From Paraescarpia echinospica (lineage: Eukaryota; Annelida; Polychaeta; Sabellida; Siboglinidae), in assembly GCA_020002185.1 (NCBI GenBank), contig CM034531.1, forward strand, positions 46,368,029 to 46,432,028: 64,000 nucleotides of DNA, in the 5' to 3' direction. Position 1 is the first letter of the stretch. Every line of letters starts with the position of its first letter. A model generated the notes under the pieces. It was not told the DNA's origin. It saw only the letters and a program-made list of their open reading frames with translations, and made no database searches. Position numbers and translations under genes: made by a program. Positions 22,556-39,700 of this stretch are shown here, piece after piece.

Positions 22556-25500
22556 AGTAGTAGGTAGGGCCATCTGGTGTATGATCCTACGGTATTTTTG
22601 CACCCCCATGGCTCAAATCTAAGATGGCGGCGCCTTTCGTTGGGTATCTATACGTGTATGTATGTATGTGTGTAGCAACGTGACCGGATGTAGGGGACCC
22701 CCTGGCGGAAGAGAGTGGAGTGAGTATCCATTGAAGTCCCATCGTGTATAAGGAAGATAGAAACGAAAGAACAAAGAGGAAAGTTTTAAAAGGTGGGTTA
22801 TTAGAGATAAAGAAGTATATTGAATGATGTATTGATGATGTGATATGTATGTATATAAGAATAAGATTGGAAATGAAAGTGTATGTATGTATGTATGTAT
22901 GTGTATGAAAGAATTAAAGCTAAGATAAAAATCAACAAACAGACAGACACCGCGGAGCTAGCCGACACGACAAGAGGGCATGCTAGGTCAACAGACGGGA
23001 GAATGGACTATGATCTGCTGATGCAACCGGAGCGATGTAACCAGACACCACGCAGCTAGCCGACACGAGAAAGGGCAGGCTAGGTCAAGATAAGTAAGGG
23101 CTGTGACACAACATGTAAATATGCACATTGAAGAGAATGAGAATCGTGGTAAGTAGGTCATGAAATAGTGATATTAGTATTAGTAAAAGTAGGTATATAA
23201 TCGTTGAAAATTTAAACATAATCACTATATACACTATATGTATTTGGACACATAAAGACATAGTCACTATATACACTGTATGTATGTATATACACTGTAT
23301 GTATTTGGATACCTAAAAGCATAGTCACTATATACACTGTATATTAGGACACCTAAAACATAGTCATTATATATATATATTGTATGTATTTGAACACCTA
23401 AATACACATCCACTATATACACTGTATACATTTCGACACCTAAAACATAGTCACTATATACACTGTATGTATTTGAACACATAAAAACATAGTCACTATA
23501 TATACTGTATGTACTTGGACTAACATAGGTGATGACGCGGAGACCGTGGGAGAACGGTGCATGACGGGAGGTTGTCGGACTAACCTGCAAAGTGTACTGC
23601 CCACTATCCTGCAAGGTGTACTGCCCACTAAACCGCAATGTGTACTGGCCACTAAACCGTAAGGTGTAATGCCCACTAACCCACAAGGTGTAATGCCCAC
23701 TATCCCACAAAGTGTACTGCCCACTAAACCGCAAGGTGTACTGCCCACTAACCCGCAAGGTATACTGCCCACTAACCCGCAAGGTGTACTGCCCACTAAC
23801 CTGCAAGGTGTACTGCCCACTAAACTGCAAGGTATCCTGCCCACTAACCTGCAAGGTGTACTGCCCACTAACATGCAAGGTGTAATGAGGTGTTTTCTTG
23901 TGTCAGTGCGGCGAGTGGTTGAGGGGGCAAGGTGTAATGCCCACTAACCCGCAAGGTGTACTGCCCACTGACCTGCAAGGTGTACTGCCCTGGTAGTGTA
24001 AGGGTTAGAGCAGTGGACTCTCAGTCAAGAGGTGGTAGTGTAGTTGTTAGGGCAGTGCACTCTCATACCAGAGGTGGTAGTGTAGTGGTTAGAGCAATGG
24101 ACTCTCATACCAGGAGTGGTAGTGTAGTGGTTAGGGATCTCATACAACGTGTTTAGGGCAGTGGACTCTCATATCAGAGGTGGTAATGTAGTGGTTAGAG
24201 CAGTGGACTCTCATAGCAGAGGTGATAGTGTTGTGGTTTGTGCTCTCATACAGAGGTGGTAGTTTAGCGGTTAGGGCAGTGGACTCTCGTACCAGAGGTG
24301 GTAGTGTAGTGTTTAGAGCAGTGGATTCTCATACAGGGGTGGTAGTCTAGTGGTTAGAGCAGCGGACTCTTATTCAAGAGGTGGGAGTGTAGTGACTAGG
24401 GTAGTGAACTCTCATACAGATGTGGTCGTGTAGTGTTTGAGCAGTGGACTCTGATACCAGAGGTGGGAGTGTAGTGGTTAGAGCAGTGGGCTCTCTTACC
24501 AGAGGTGGTAGTGTAGTGATTATGGCAGTGGACTCTCGTACAAGAGGTGGTAGTGTAGTGGTTAGAGCAGTGGCCTCTTATACCAGAGGTGATAGTGTAG
24601 TGGTTAGTGCTCTCATACAGAGGTGGTAGTTTAGCGGTTAGGGCAGAAGACTCTCGTACCAGAGGTGGTAGTGTAGTGGTTAAAGCAGTGAACTCTCAAA
24701 TACAGGTGGTAGTGTAGTGGTTAGAGCAGCGGACTCTCATTTGAAGAGGTGGGAGTGTAGTGGCTAGGACAGTGGATTCTCATACAGAGGTGGTCGTGTA
24801 GTGTTTGAGCAGTGGACGCAAGGTATACTGCCCATTAACCTGCAATGTGTACTACCCATTAACCTGCAATGTGTACTGCCCACTAACCTGCAAGGTATAC
24901 TGCTAACGAACCCGCAAGGTATACAAGGTGACCGTGGGAGAACGGTGCTGGATGGGAGGTTGTTAGGCGTGGTTCAGCCCAGAAAGTTTTAAAGTACAAG
25001 TTATATCAGCAAAGATGACATGTAACAGCTGGCAATGCGTGAGCGCGGCTTATCAGAAAACAGACGACAATTATCGAGGACAGACCCATTGGAAAAACCG
25101 AGGACAGATCCATGAGAAAAACATATGACCGTGTGGAATAGATATGATTAAAGGCTAATTGACGTAGACTGAGTCTGCTTATATATACCACTCTGGGCGG
25201 GGGCACCCATGGGAAAATTCTAAGATGGCGCCCGTCTCCACGTGACCTACCCTCTGGAGGAAAGAAGTGTAAGTAGTGGACCCACCTGGTAGAAAGTGAA
25301 GGAGCTAGTGTGTGCTGCTGCTGAGGGGGAATTAGCCTTCCTAGTGGAAGTAGTGCCACCTGACGGGCGATGAAGGAGTAACGAGGGAAGATTAAAGGCT
25401 AATTGACGTAGACTAAGTCTGCAGATATATATCACTCTGGGCGGGAGCACCCATGGGGAAATTCTAAGATGGCGCCCGTCTCCACGTGACCTACCTCTTG

Positions 25501-26698
25501 GAGGAAAGAAGTGTAAGTAGTGAAGAGGTAAAGAAAAGCACAAGAATAGACAACAAAAGCTCAAGCACAGTACACACTAGCTGAGAAGGAGGTAAAGAAA
25601 AGCACCAGAAGAGACAAGACAAGCTCAAGCACAGTACACACTAGCTCAGAAGGAGGTATAGAAAGGCACCAGAAGAGATTAGACAAGCTCAAGCACAGAA
25701 CACACAAGCTGAGGAGGAAAAGAAAAGCACCAGAAGAGACTAGACAAGCTCAAGCACAGTACACACTAGCTCAGAAGGAGGTAAAGAAAAAACACCAGAA
25801 GAGACAAGACAAGCTCAAGTACAGTACACACTAGCTGAGAAGGAGGTAACGAAAGGCACCAGAAGAGATTAGACAAGCTCAAGCACAGAACACACAAGCT
25901 GAGAAAGAGGAAAAGAAAGGCACCAGAAGAGACTAGACAACCTCAAGCACAGTACACACTAGCTCAGAAGGGGGTAAAGAAAAAACACCAGAATAGACAA
26001 GACAAGCTCATGTACAGTACACACTAGCTGAGAAGGAGGTAAAGAAAAGCACCAAAAGAGACAAGACAAGCTCAAGTACAGTACACACTTGATCAGAAGG
26101 AGGTAAAGAAAAGCACCAGAACAGAGACACGAGAAGGAGGTAAAGAAAAACATCAGAAGAGACAAGACAAGCTCAAGCACAGTACACACAATTGAGGAGG
26201 TAAAGAAAAGCACCAGAAGAGACTAGACAAGCTCAAGCACAGTACACACTAGCTCAGAAGGAGGTAAAGAAAAGCACCAGAAGAGACAAGACAAGCTCAA
26301 GCACAGTACACACAACTGAGAAGGAGGTAAAGAAAAGCACCAGAAGAGACTAGACAAGCTCAAGCACAGTACACACTAGCTCAGAAGGAGGTAAAGAAAA
26401 GCACCAGAAGAGACAAGACAAGCTCAAGACAAGCTCAACCACAGTACACACTAGCTCAGAAGGAGGTAAAGAAAAGCACCAGAAGAGACTAGACAAGCTC
26501 AAGCACAGTATACTCAAGCTGAGAAGGAGGTAAAGAAAAGCACCAGAAGAGACTAGGCAAGTTCAAGCACAGAACACACAAGCTATATCACTCTGGGCGG
26601 GAGCACCCATGGAGAAATTCTAAGATGGAGCCCGTCTCCACGTGACCTACCCCCTGGAGGAAAGAAGTGTAAGTAATGGACCCACCCGCCCTCGCCGC

Positions 26699-26769
<71 letters not shown>

Positions 26770-26914
26770 TTATGTATGTATGTGTATGTACGTATTTTGT
26801 GAATTATACTGTCAAAAGAGTGAAATTTTGTGAGTTCTACTACTAGGACACCCTAGCCTTTCACACATGCACGCACCCATGCACCCACCCACCGTCGCCG
26901 TCCCCACCCGCCCT
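22556..26914 (+). repeat. Left arm of the giant palindrome
   Basis: Order from the outside: terminal AGTAGTAGG and an AAGATGGCGGC motif (22621), TATG microsatellites (22650-22910), a roughly 47-bp array with 'catagtcactatatacactgtatgtat' (23225-23520), a 24-bp array with AAGGTGTACTGCCCACTAAC (23588-23990), a roughly 46-bp tRNA-half-like array (23995-24815), a short return of the 24-bp array (24820-24925), two copies of a 'cactctgggcggg' block with AAGATGGCGCCC (25190-25530), a roughly 60-bp array (25530-26590), (GT)n (26701-26767) and a GC-rich hairpin base. Confidence 0.85.
23995..24820 (+). repeat. tRNA 5'-half-like tandem array, left arm
   Basis: About 18 units of roughly 46 bp reading GGTAGTGTAGTGGTTAGAGC then AGTGGACTCTCATACCAGAG. 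TAGTGTAGTGG fits the polymerase III A-box consensus with D-loop, and CTCT-CATACC-AGAG folds as an anticodon-arm-like hairpin. No B box (GGTTCGAATCC) is present in any unit. Confidence 0.75.
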
Positions 26915-26965
26915 GGACGGCGCAGAGGCGGCACGCGCGCCGCCCTTCCCCGAAGGGCGGCGGCG
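26915..26965. other. Spacer/loop at the palindrome centre
   Basis: 51 bp, more than 80% G+C, itself containing the hairpin CGCCCTT-ccccg-AAGGGCG. Confidence 0.8.
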
Positions 26966-31082
<4,117 letters not shown>

Positions 31083-31088
31083 AATGTT

Positions 31089-32050
31089 GCATTTATACTG
31101 CTTATGGAAATAACAGCTGAGTTTATGGCGCAAACAAAATGGTTTAATTATTGAATGTTTCTCGGCTTCAATAAGTTTCTGTTACCTAAACGTTTCAGTA
31201 AAACTAAAATTTAAACAGTATAGCCAGGTGCACCTAGTAAAAAAGGAACACGATAGTACCATAGGTGAGATTTCGTATGCTTTTATATTCCAACAAAAAC
31301 AATACCAATCACTCGATATGTCATCGGCGGCTTCGACCTTCGTGCGTGGAGAGTTGGCGTTTTTTCTTTTAAATCAATCCGTCTGTCATGAGCTGTCGCT
31401 ATGTTCATTCTTCGTTTATTCCATATTGTTTCATTCTTTTCTTTGCTGAATCTGTGACATAAACAGCAGCTGGTCCACGTTTCCTTTTGATAATTTTATC
31501 GGTCATGATTCTTTCGCATGGCGGTGGCTAATCCAGATACACACATGTTGATGACGTATTTCTTGCATCTAATTAACTAGGCGTAGCTAATCGAAGTCTG
31601 ATGGACTGTCCCGAATATTCATGAGCATGCCTTATACGGATCGTGAAGGTGGGGTCAAAGTGGAAACTGCGCGTACGCGCAGTTACTTTTTCGATATATT
31701 GTCAAGGTCATTAGTAATTAATAAAACATAATTCTAATGAAATAAAGGCATACAATTACATGAAATAATCATATTAATAGGATTATTTAATAATTGCGTG
31801 ACTTACAAAGAGATTAAAATTCTCAAAAAATCGCTTTAATAGTCATGTAACATCAAATAAATCCCACTAACGATATATTGGACACGATTTAACAAGATTA
31901 GCATGCAGTTTGAAAAAAAACAAGTATCAAGCGGACAAGGCGGCTATTTGGCTTATCGAGAGTCCAACAGTTGTTTGTCTATATGTAACACGCCCTCAAT
32001 TCTGTTTTTAAACATTCACATTGATAGAATTTACACCATCAGCATATGTT
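31089..32050. other. Intergenic DNA, nothing recognised
   Basis: AT-rich unique-looking sequence between the palindrome and the LINE. The ORF at 31228-31449 has no family feature. Confidence 0.5.
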
Positions 32051-32427
32051 AATTTGTGTTCTCTAGTTCGTTCATTATTGACAAGATGGCTGCCCGGGGA
32101 TAGACGTGTATTCTGGTGTGTCCCGAGCTTTGCATAGTTTTTGTGGTGGGGAGGCCTTGGAGTGTGGAGGTTTTCAAGGTGGGTGACTGACCGCTGAACT
32201 TTTCGGACTTTGTGAAAGTGCTAGATAGAGGTTGCTTAGCTGCTATTAGTTCCATAACTTAAGTCTGAAATCGACGCACATTACGCCTCAGTGTCAGTGC
32301 CTGCCTGTGTAGCAAGGTGCATTACGTAACAACGTCTGGCACTGGCAAACAACGCCGGACAGTGGAACTGTAGACACCCACTTGTTATTGTGTTCCGCAT
32401 GACTGCGTTTGCAAGTCGGCTTACAAT

Positions 32428-33163
32428 ATGCCAAAGTCGCGTAGATCAAGCAATGTCGAAGACAACCAAGAAGATGAGTTAGTTCTAAGACTAATTGCAG
32501 CCCTCAACGATTCAGCAGTGCTGAACAAAATGAAACAGGTTCTCTTTCCGGATGAACTCGCCAAAGAGATTCGTGAATTGAGACAAACGTTCAAAAACTT
32601 TCAACAACAACTGGATGAAAAAAACAATAAAATTGCACTGCTTGAAGATAAGGTTACTCATCTCCAGAACCAAATTGATGACAATGAACAATATGGCCGT
32701 AGGACAAACCTACGTATCATTGGCATTGAGGAGACAGGTCATGGGGAGGACCTTGAGTCAAAAAAGCTCATCGAAATTTGCAACGAGCACATGAAAATCA
32801 GTCCTGCTGTATTGCCCAGCGACTTTGAACGGGTACACAGAATTGGTCGCAAAACGGACACCTCCACAAGGCCGCGACCCGTAATCGTCCGCTTCAAATC
32901 GGAGAAGACACGCGACAGAGTGTTTCAGTCAAGAGCTTCACTTAAACAAAAGAACGAACGAGTAGCCGAGCGAAATTTGAAGATCTTCATAAATGAAGAT
33001 TTGACAATAATGCGCTCAAAGTTGGCTTACGCAACAAGAGTGTTAAAAAGGCAAACAAAATCAGAGACTGCTGGACTTACAATGGGAACATTGTAATCAA
33101 GGATGTCAACAACATGATTCACAGGATATACACGTCGAATGAACTGGACAAGTACCAATGACA
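32428..33163 (+). pseudogene. LINE ORF1 (coiled coil plus RRM-like), frameshifted near the end
   Basis: From ATG 32428 the frame is open to 33096. It encodes a Leu-zipper-like coiled coil (about residues 45-90, ending QNQIDDNEQYGRRTN), then an RRM-type domain with LRIIGIEE and RPVIVRFKSEKTRDRVF, as in the nucleic-acid-chaperone ORF1 of many non-LTR elements. The conserved C-terminal segment continues in another frame from about 33055 to a TGA at 33161-33163, which indicates a small frameshift. Confidence 0.7.
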
Positions 33164-33259
33164 AGCAAGGCATAGCACCAAATGTCAGTGATAATGATGT
33201 GAACAATTAGTTGTTGCTCACGTGACATTTCTGACTGACACGAAATCTAGTTCTGCGAT

Positions 33260-33870
33260 TGGCAATGTATGCTATATGAACTGTACGTATGTAAATAAGT
33301 TGGTTAAAGGTACCTGTTTTTCTATTAACGTAGGTTTTTTTTTTTTTTTCTTTAATATATTGTTTTGCTATTTGCAGTGTTCCCTATATTAATTTTTTTG
33401 AATATATCTTAGTGCAGTTTGTTACTCACTTGTGTCGTGACTTGTGATCCGTTTTCTGCTTAATGCTTCTTTATTTTCCACACGACTTTTTATTTGTTAT
33501 AATAAAATAACCTATGCATTTATATATATATTGGAAATGCGTTGGGTAAAATGCATTAGATTGCATTTGCAATGTCAGCTATAGGAACTATATGTATGTA
33601 AACAAAATTAGTTAAAGGGTACCTTGCTTTTGTATTAACGTACGTTTACTTTCAATATCTTGTTTTGCTATTTGCAGTATTCTCTAAATCATTTTTAAAA
33701 TCTCTTAGTGCAATTTGTCACTCACTTGTGTCGTGACTTGTGATTCGTTTTCTGTTGATTTATTTTCCACACATGACTTTTTTATTTGTTATAATATAAT
33801 AACCTTTTTGCATTTTTTGCATTTATATATGTTGGAAATGTGTTGGTTAGAATGCAGTAGAATGCATTAG
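33260..33870. repeat. Tandem duplication in the LINE inter-ORF spacer
   Basis: Two direct copies of about 310 bp start near 33261 and 33570. They share 'tcactcacttgtgtcgtgac', 'tgttttgctatttgcagt' and 'tttatttgttataat.taata'. Confidence 0.75.
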
Positions 33871-34055
33871 CTCCTACCACTAGAAAAACAGTTTTATTCT
33901 TAAGTTTTTTTTTCTCGGGCCATCTTGTCAAATGGTCCTGACTGTTTTCTATTACATCGCCTTTATTTCTTGAATTTGTTTCTAAACATAATGTTTTTCT
34001 TCTTCTATCTCTGACACTTTAAGTAGCTACTTATCATGCACTGCTTTAGCTTTAC

Positions 34056-34886
34056 ATGAACAAAAAAACAAATATTATTAAACAAAATCTAGTAACTCAA
34101 ACACTAAAGGCACACACTCTTACTGAAACATTACTGCACATTGAAAATATGCTGATCTCATTAAAATACACTGAAATGATAACTGACGAAACTTTTCTCC
34201 AATTTACAGGTGGTATTACAAATAATTGTCTAAATAATATTCTAAACATCAGTAATACTGTTGATGAAAATAATGAATTGCCAACAATACGCCGATCGTC
34301 ATATTATGATTTTGAAAAATGTAATTTGTTAGTTCAAAACAATAATAAACATTTCAGTATCCTAAGCTCAAATATACAGTCCATTAATGCAAAATTTAGT
34401 GAGCTCGAGGCATTTGTAAATGACTTGTCTTCCTTAAATTTTTTATTTAGCATAATATGTCTCCAAGAGAGCTGGTTATCTGATAATGATGACTTATCAC
34501 TAATTCAATTAAATGGATATGACTGTATATCCCAAGGGAAAAGTTGCAGCACCAAAGGGGGATTATTAATATATATAGATAAACACTTTGATTGTGAAGT
34601 AAAGATGAAATTAAATATGTATGAACAATGGGAGGGACAAATAATACAAGTAAATGGAGGAGGCTTATCGCAGACAGTTACTATAGGAAATATATACCGA
34701 CCACCAAGGCCTTTAACTGAAAACTATAACGAATTTATAAATGAATTTACAATGGTCCTGTCATCTGTGCAACATCATCAAAACAACCTTATTCTTGCAG
34801 GGGACTACAATATAAATATGCTAAAACTAAACGAGCAACAACACTGTAGCACATTTTTTTTACCATCAGTATGGATTCCGACCTAA
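34056..34886 (+). pseudogene. LINE ORF2, endonuclease part
   Basis: Apurinic-type endonuclease motifs in order: SSNIQSINAK (Asn), ICLQESWLSD (catalytic Glu), GGLLIYI, GNIYRPP and LAGDYNIN (Asp/Asn). The domain stops right after GDYN, where the normal remainder and the start of the RT domain are missing, and the frame then ends at 34886. Confidence 0.75.
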
Positions 34887-35977
34887 ACATTCAACTGAAT
34901 ATGCAGCACTAGAATTAATAGATAGAATAATAACCAAACTGGATAAGGATGAAATACCCATTAATATTTACCTAGATCTTTCCAAAGCCTTTGATACCAT
35001 TGACCATTTAATTTTAAATGACAAATTGAAATATTATGGTATACATGGAACACATCTGAACTTATTCAGCAGTTACCTAACAAATCGTAAACAATATACG
35101 GAAATTGACAATATAAAATCAAATATTTTATCAATAACAACAGGTGTACCACAAGGTTCAATCTTAGGACCCTTGTTATCCATCATATATATCAATGATT
35201 TTGCACAAGCCAGTAAAATGTTTAATTTCATAATTTATGCTGACGATACAACTCTATCAAGTACACTAAACACTTTCAGCGATAACAGACATTTTGAATC
35301 CTTAATAAATGAAGAACTTTTAAAAATAAATGAATGGCTCAAAATAAATAAGTTATCGCTAAACATAGCAAAATCGAAATATATGACATTTCAAAAGGCA
35401 AAGAAAAATACACAGACACTTACTCTGAAGATAGACAAGGTAAATATTGAACATGTCAAAGAATTTAATTTTTTGGGTTTAATTATAGATACAAATCTAA
35501 ACTGGAAAAAGCACATTGACAAAATATAAAATGCTTGTTCTAAAAAAATTGGCATTTTAAATAAATTGAAACATGTGTTACCTCTTCATATTAAAATAAT
35601 ATTATATAATTCTTTAATAGTGCCACACATTAATTATTGCATCATGGCGTGGGGCTTTCAATCAAATAGAATAATAAAACTTCAAAAAAGCCCTGAGAAT
35701 TATTACCTTAAGTAATTATACTTCCCACACAGAACCACTTCACAAAAAACTCAACTTGTTAAAAGTAGATGACATTCTTAAATTACAACAATTAAAATTT
35801 TACTATAAATATTTACACAATGACTTACCAGTTTATTTACAAAACTGGAGGATAATGTTTAACTATGATGTACATAATCACGATACAAGAGTCAAGAATA
35901 AAATATACATTTATAAAATTAAACATGAATTTGCTAAGAAATGCCTTAGGCATAATTTAACCACTTTTACTAAATAA
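34858..35977 (+). pseudogene. LINE ORF2, reverse transcriptase and C-terminal part
   Basis: RT motifs: YGFRPKHSTEYA, YLDLSKAFDTIDH, TGVPQGSILGPLLS, then FIIYADDTTL (active-site YADD at about 35236) and FNFLGLIID. A TAA stop lies at 35527-35529, a frameshift occurs near 35690, and the C-terminal conserved piece LLKVDDILKLQQLKFYYKY is open at 35756-35977. The enzyme cannot be made intact. Confidence 0.78.
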
Positions 35978-36186
35978 CATTCCTGATATTGTCAAAGAAA
36001 AGCTTAGTACACACAGTTCACAAGGATTTGCCAAGTATGTTAAACTTTATCTTTTACAAAACTATCAAGAAACATGCACCAGGCAAAATTGCTATATATG
36101 TATGCAAAATTAAGAACCGACAACCACCTGTCAACTTGATACAGTACAAAACAGTGCCTAAACGACAAACTCAATAAGCATGTAAG

Positions 36187-36260
36187 ATTGCTCACACTAC
36201 ACACATGCTCACACTACACACATGCTCACACTACACACATGCTCACACTACACACATGCA
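36187..36260. repeat. 17-bp tandem repeat near the LINE 3' end
   Basis: About four copies of GCTCACACTACACACAT. Confidence 0.9.
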
Positions 36261-36772
36261 TACATATTTTTTTCTTCTTCTTATTCTGGAAGAATTTGAT
36301 TAGGTGATGTATTGATTCAGTTAAAGTTTTATTACAAAAGGTGGCTCCTCGATAGCGACCACCATAGTCTTAGAGGAGTCTCCTGACCCTACTTTTCGTT
36401 ATTTATCATACATTATGCAATGTTTACTATAAGGTTATGTATTTGTATTATTTAATTTTTTTGACATGATGTATTGTATGAATTATTTGAAATGTATGGG
36501 TCAAATAAAACAAATTCTTCTTCTTCTTCTATTGAATAAACAATCTTAGTAATGCTCATGATCATTCAGTATCTTAAACATTTCTGTTTTATGTCCCTGT
36601 CCCTTGGGTTGTTAAACAACACTGTCCAATCCGATGACTTCTTTAGATATAGATCGTCCTCTTGTTCAAGTTCGAGATTAGGTTTGGTTTGGATTTACGG
36701 GTTGCCAATGTTGAATGCAACGTGCTTTGTTGTGACAGAATTGTCATGGAGACGAACTGATTTATATAGTTA

Positions 36773-37087
36773 GGGTGCATTCTTTTGGTAATCCAATCTG
36801 TCCGGACTCACTCTCACTCCAATGTCAATTCTTTTGGAAATCGTCGAGCGTCCGGAAGCACGTGACAAATGGATGCGCCCTATTCATTCGCCGGTTCCGG
36901 CTGCGTACGCAATCTACGCATCTGTCGGATTGGGCGGTAAAATCAATACAACATAAAAAACGAGCAGTGAGTTTTGATTGTAATAAATTGTTATATTTAA
37001 ATTGCATCGTATCGTTCGCTAAGGCCTTTTGAAGATACTGTGTATTGGAATAAACTGTCACGTTCATGTGACATAAGTTATGCACCC
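36773..37087. mobile_element. MITE-like element with GGGTGCAT/ATGCACCC ends
   Basis: Begins GGGTGCATTCTTTTGG and ends TTATGCACCC: an 8-bp perfect inverted terminal repeat enclosing 315 bp without coding content. The first 16 bp recur, inverted, at 44958-44973, so it is probably a deletion derivative of the larger neighbouring element. Confidence 0.5.
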
Positions 37088-37913
37088 ATGACATGTTTAT
37101 TTCGGTGGCGCCACATGACGGCTACACGTGATGGCCTGGTTTTAATTTTCGCAAAATGAATTCTAAACGCTATGAACACAAAATCGAACCTTTTTATCCC
37201 AGTTTATGACGTTTAGAATAAGAAATAATAATCTATTATTGCTCACAAACAAAGTTGCATTCTCTTGGGCTTCGTCTCCGGAGGGCGTCTTTGCGATTCA
37301 CTTATGCAAAGCTAACGGGCGGTTTTATGCTACGCCCAGCGCGCTCGTGATTGGTCACTAGGGCAAGAAGCGTTTGACACACGTGTCACGCGCGTTTCAT
37401 TTTGTTTCTCGCGGGGAGACGTCAGGGCTTATATGTTAGCAAGGGGCTACACGTACACAAACTAATTTTACCAACAGGTAGGCATGGCTATACGTACACA
37501 AACTAATTTTACGAACAGGTAGGCGTAGAATGTGCAAAATTCCTATGACAATAAGTGCAACATTATTTTATCCGTGCGACAGTCACAAAAATATAGCGTA
37601 CACTATGCACATTAAAGGAAAACAAAAGGCAACGTTGTGGTGTTAAGCACCTAAAAGAGTTAGCACAAACTAACCATTTGCATCTACAATCAAAATTTTC
37701 AGTTCAGTGGTTTACTCGGAATGTAGTCTTAAAGTGGAAGATTCTAACGAAATCTCCGATAACATGTAGACTGCCATCTTACTGATGACGCGTTCATTTG
37801 GCCGAAACCAACCAATAAACGAGCAGCATTATTTTTGGTGTGTACGTCACACTGTCGTGTGTAGTTTGCGTAGTTGGTTCATGTTCATGGGATGCGGTTC
37901 GTTATATTAGTAT

Positions 37914-38361
37914 GGGGTAAGACCACATTAAGGATTCGTCCGCCATTACCGACCGAAAGAGTGCCCTTGAAAATACCGTTTTGGTGGCATGTGTGAATTT
38001 TGTTCGAGCACTTTGGCATGGCACATGTCAGTCCAGTGAATACTAAATGTACTACTACATTAGATCTTTCACGAGGTAGCAATAAACATACGCTAGTCGC
38101 TCGCGTATTCGCACAGTGGCTATTTTGCAGAACGCACCAATATTTCAAAATCCGTCACCAGATTGGGGCGAAATTGAGGGGTGTCAGGTTTGGGTGGATT
38201 TTTCTGAAAACTGAGAATTTGACGAGTTTTCCATAGCACTTGTGTCAATGGAGGTTAAATATGCTGTGAAATTTTCAAGAAAATTGTTTGTCAAATTTAG
38301 CAGGAAATGAAGGAAACGTTATAATGGCCGCCTATGTAAAATTTAAATGTGGTCTTACCCC
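37914..38361. mobile_element. MITE with GGGGTAAGACCACATT inverted ends
   Basis: The perfect 16-bp inverted repeat GGGGTAAGACCACATT / AATGTGGTCTTACCCC (one base of context excluded) bounds 448 bp, flanked by AT on both sides. Nested in the left part of the THAP element. Non-coding. Confidence 0.65.
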
Positions 38362-38400
38362 ATTATAAGTTGAGCTTGCAGTGAAAACGTGACTTGCAAT

Positions 38401-38834
38401 ATGCCATACTGCTCTGCATACGGTTGTAACAATAGTACAGCGAAGGATAATGAGCTGTCTTTTTTGTTTCCATTTGAAACAACCAGAAGTGAAACTGTGG
38501 ATTCACAACTGTGGACGGGCTGGTTGGAACTTGGAAGCCTTCGAAATACAACGCATTATGTTCAGATAATTTTGAAGAAACGTGCTTCGAAGGAAATCCA
38601 CATCGTCAGTTAATGACACAAGATCCGACAAAACGTCGCCGACGTCGATGTTTGAAGCCAGGTGCAGTGCCTACGATATTTAGTCACGGACCTCAGCCGA
38701 CGAAGCGACGCATATTTTCGGTCAAATGCGCCGCCGCCGAGAAATCAGATCTCAAGAAGGTTAGTACCGAATTCTTGGTATCCAATTATAATCTGTTGAC
38801 ATTTGATATGCAAGATGTGCTGGAGACAAGCTAG
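38401..38834 (+). pseudogene. THAP zinc-finger domain of a transposase, frameshifted
   Basis: The first frame encodes MPYCSAYGCNNSTAKDNEL and FLFPFE (start of the C2CH THAP finger). The second half, CSDNFEETCFEG followed by basic KRRRRR, LKPGAVPTIF (the AVPTIF THAP box) and PTKRR, is in another frame from 38511, so a frameshift breaks the domain. A donor-like AAGAAG|GTTAGT follows at 38760. THAP domains bind DNA in P-element, ISL2EU and host regulators. Confidence 0.72.
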
Positions 38835-39700
38835 AACAGTACCAGAATGTACTTTATTGCACCATAAAGAGTTTAGTCTTTAGAAGATAGCCGAATAGCA
38901 AAAGTTAAAGGCAATCAAGTCGCGTGAGCGATATTACAGTAACAGATTAACATGGGCTGGAATAATTGTCGTTTATAATAACATTGCAAAATGTAATGTA
39001 TTTTGTGTTAAATTAACAAAAACTTGTAAATACGTTCTGCATTCAATAATATTGCATTTGACATTGTCATATATCGAAATGTTTGGCCTATTATTTATGT
39101 CATAATGTTATATAATTATGTGTGACTACTGTTTATGTGACGAAGAATATCACTATAATTACTCTATTGTAAAACGTTTAAAATGGGTTAATTTGTTTTT
39201 AGTAAAATTACATAATGTTACTCAATTTTAGTTAAGGGGATACGACCCAGGTGAAAGTGATTGTTTTTAGAAAAAAATACTAAAATATTTGTTATACCAG
39301 ATTATGATAGCTTATTATGTTTACTGTGAATATATATATCATTTTATAACAATTACATACCTTTAAACCACTCTTATCCATGGAATAAGGGTTTCAATAT
39401 CAAGTAATTTTTATCCATTATGCCACATTTGATGGCCATTTTCTAAAAAAACATTTAAATTCTGCATTTGGAAGGATATCTCTGGGAGTCATTATGTGAT
39501 CCAAATATAGTTATCAATGAGCTCACCAGATACACCATGTTTGTATTATAAAAATACTGGCATCACTCAATAATCATATATTGTTGAAATATCTTTAATA
39601 AAACACCACGTGCACACATCTTCACTAACTTGTTTTTTTGCACACTAATAACAAAAACAGGTAATAGCTGTTGTGAAAATATCTTGAATTTGTATTTCAG

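Larger units (their letters stand above)
32050..36535 (+). mobile_element. Decayed non-LTR retrotransposon (jockey/CR1 group)
   Basis: Plus-strand layout: 5' leader including AAGATGGCTGCC (about 32083), ORF1 (32428-33163), a duplicated inter-ORF spacer, endonuclease part, reverse transcriptase part, a 17-bp tandem repeat (36187-36260) and a 3' end AATAAAACAAA followed by (TTC)n at about 36505-36531. ORF2 has an internal deletion joining the endonuclease GDYN motif to the RT fingers, plus stops and frameshifts. The 3' microsatellite tail and the GVPQGSILGPLLS and YADD motifs fit the jockey/CR1 superfamily. The 5' boundary is approximate; no target duplication found. Confidence 0.75.

Noticed and set aside
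23267..23878. 203-codon ORF present in both palindrome arms
   Set aside because: Driven by 24-bp and 47-bp tandem arrays; conservation between the arms reflects DNA identity, not coding constraint.
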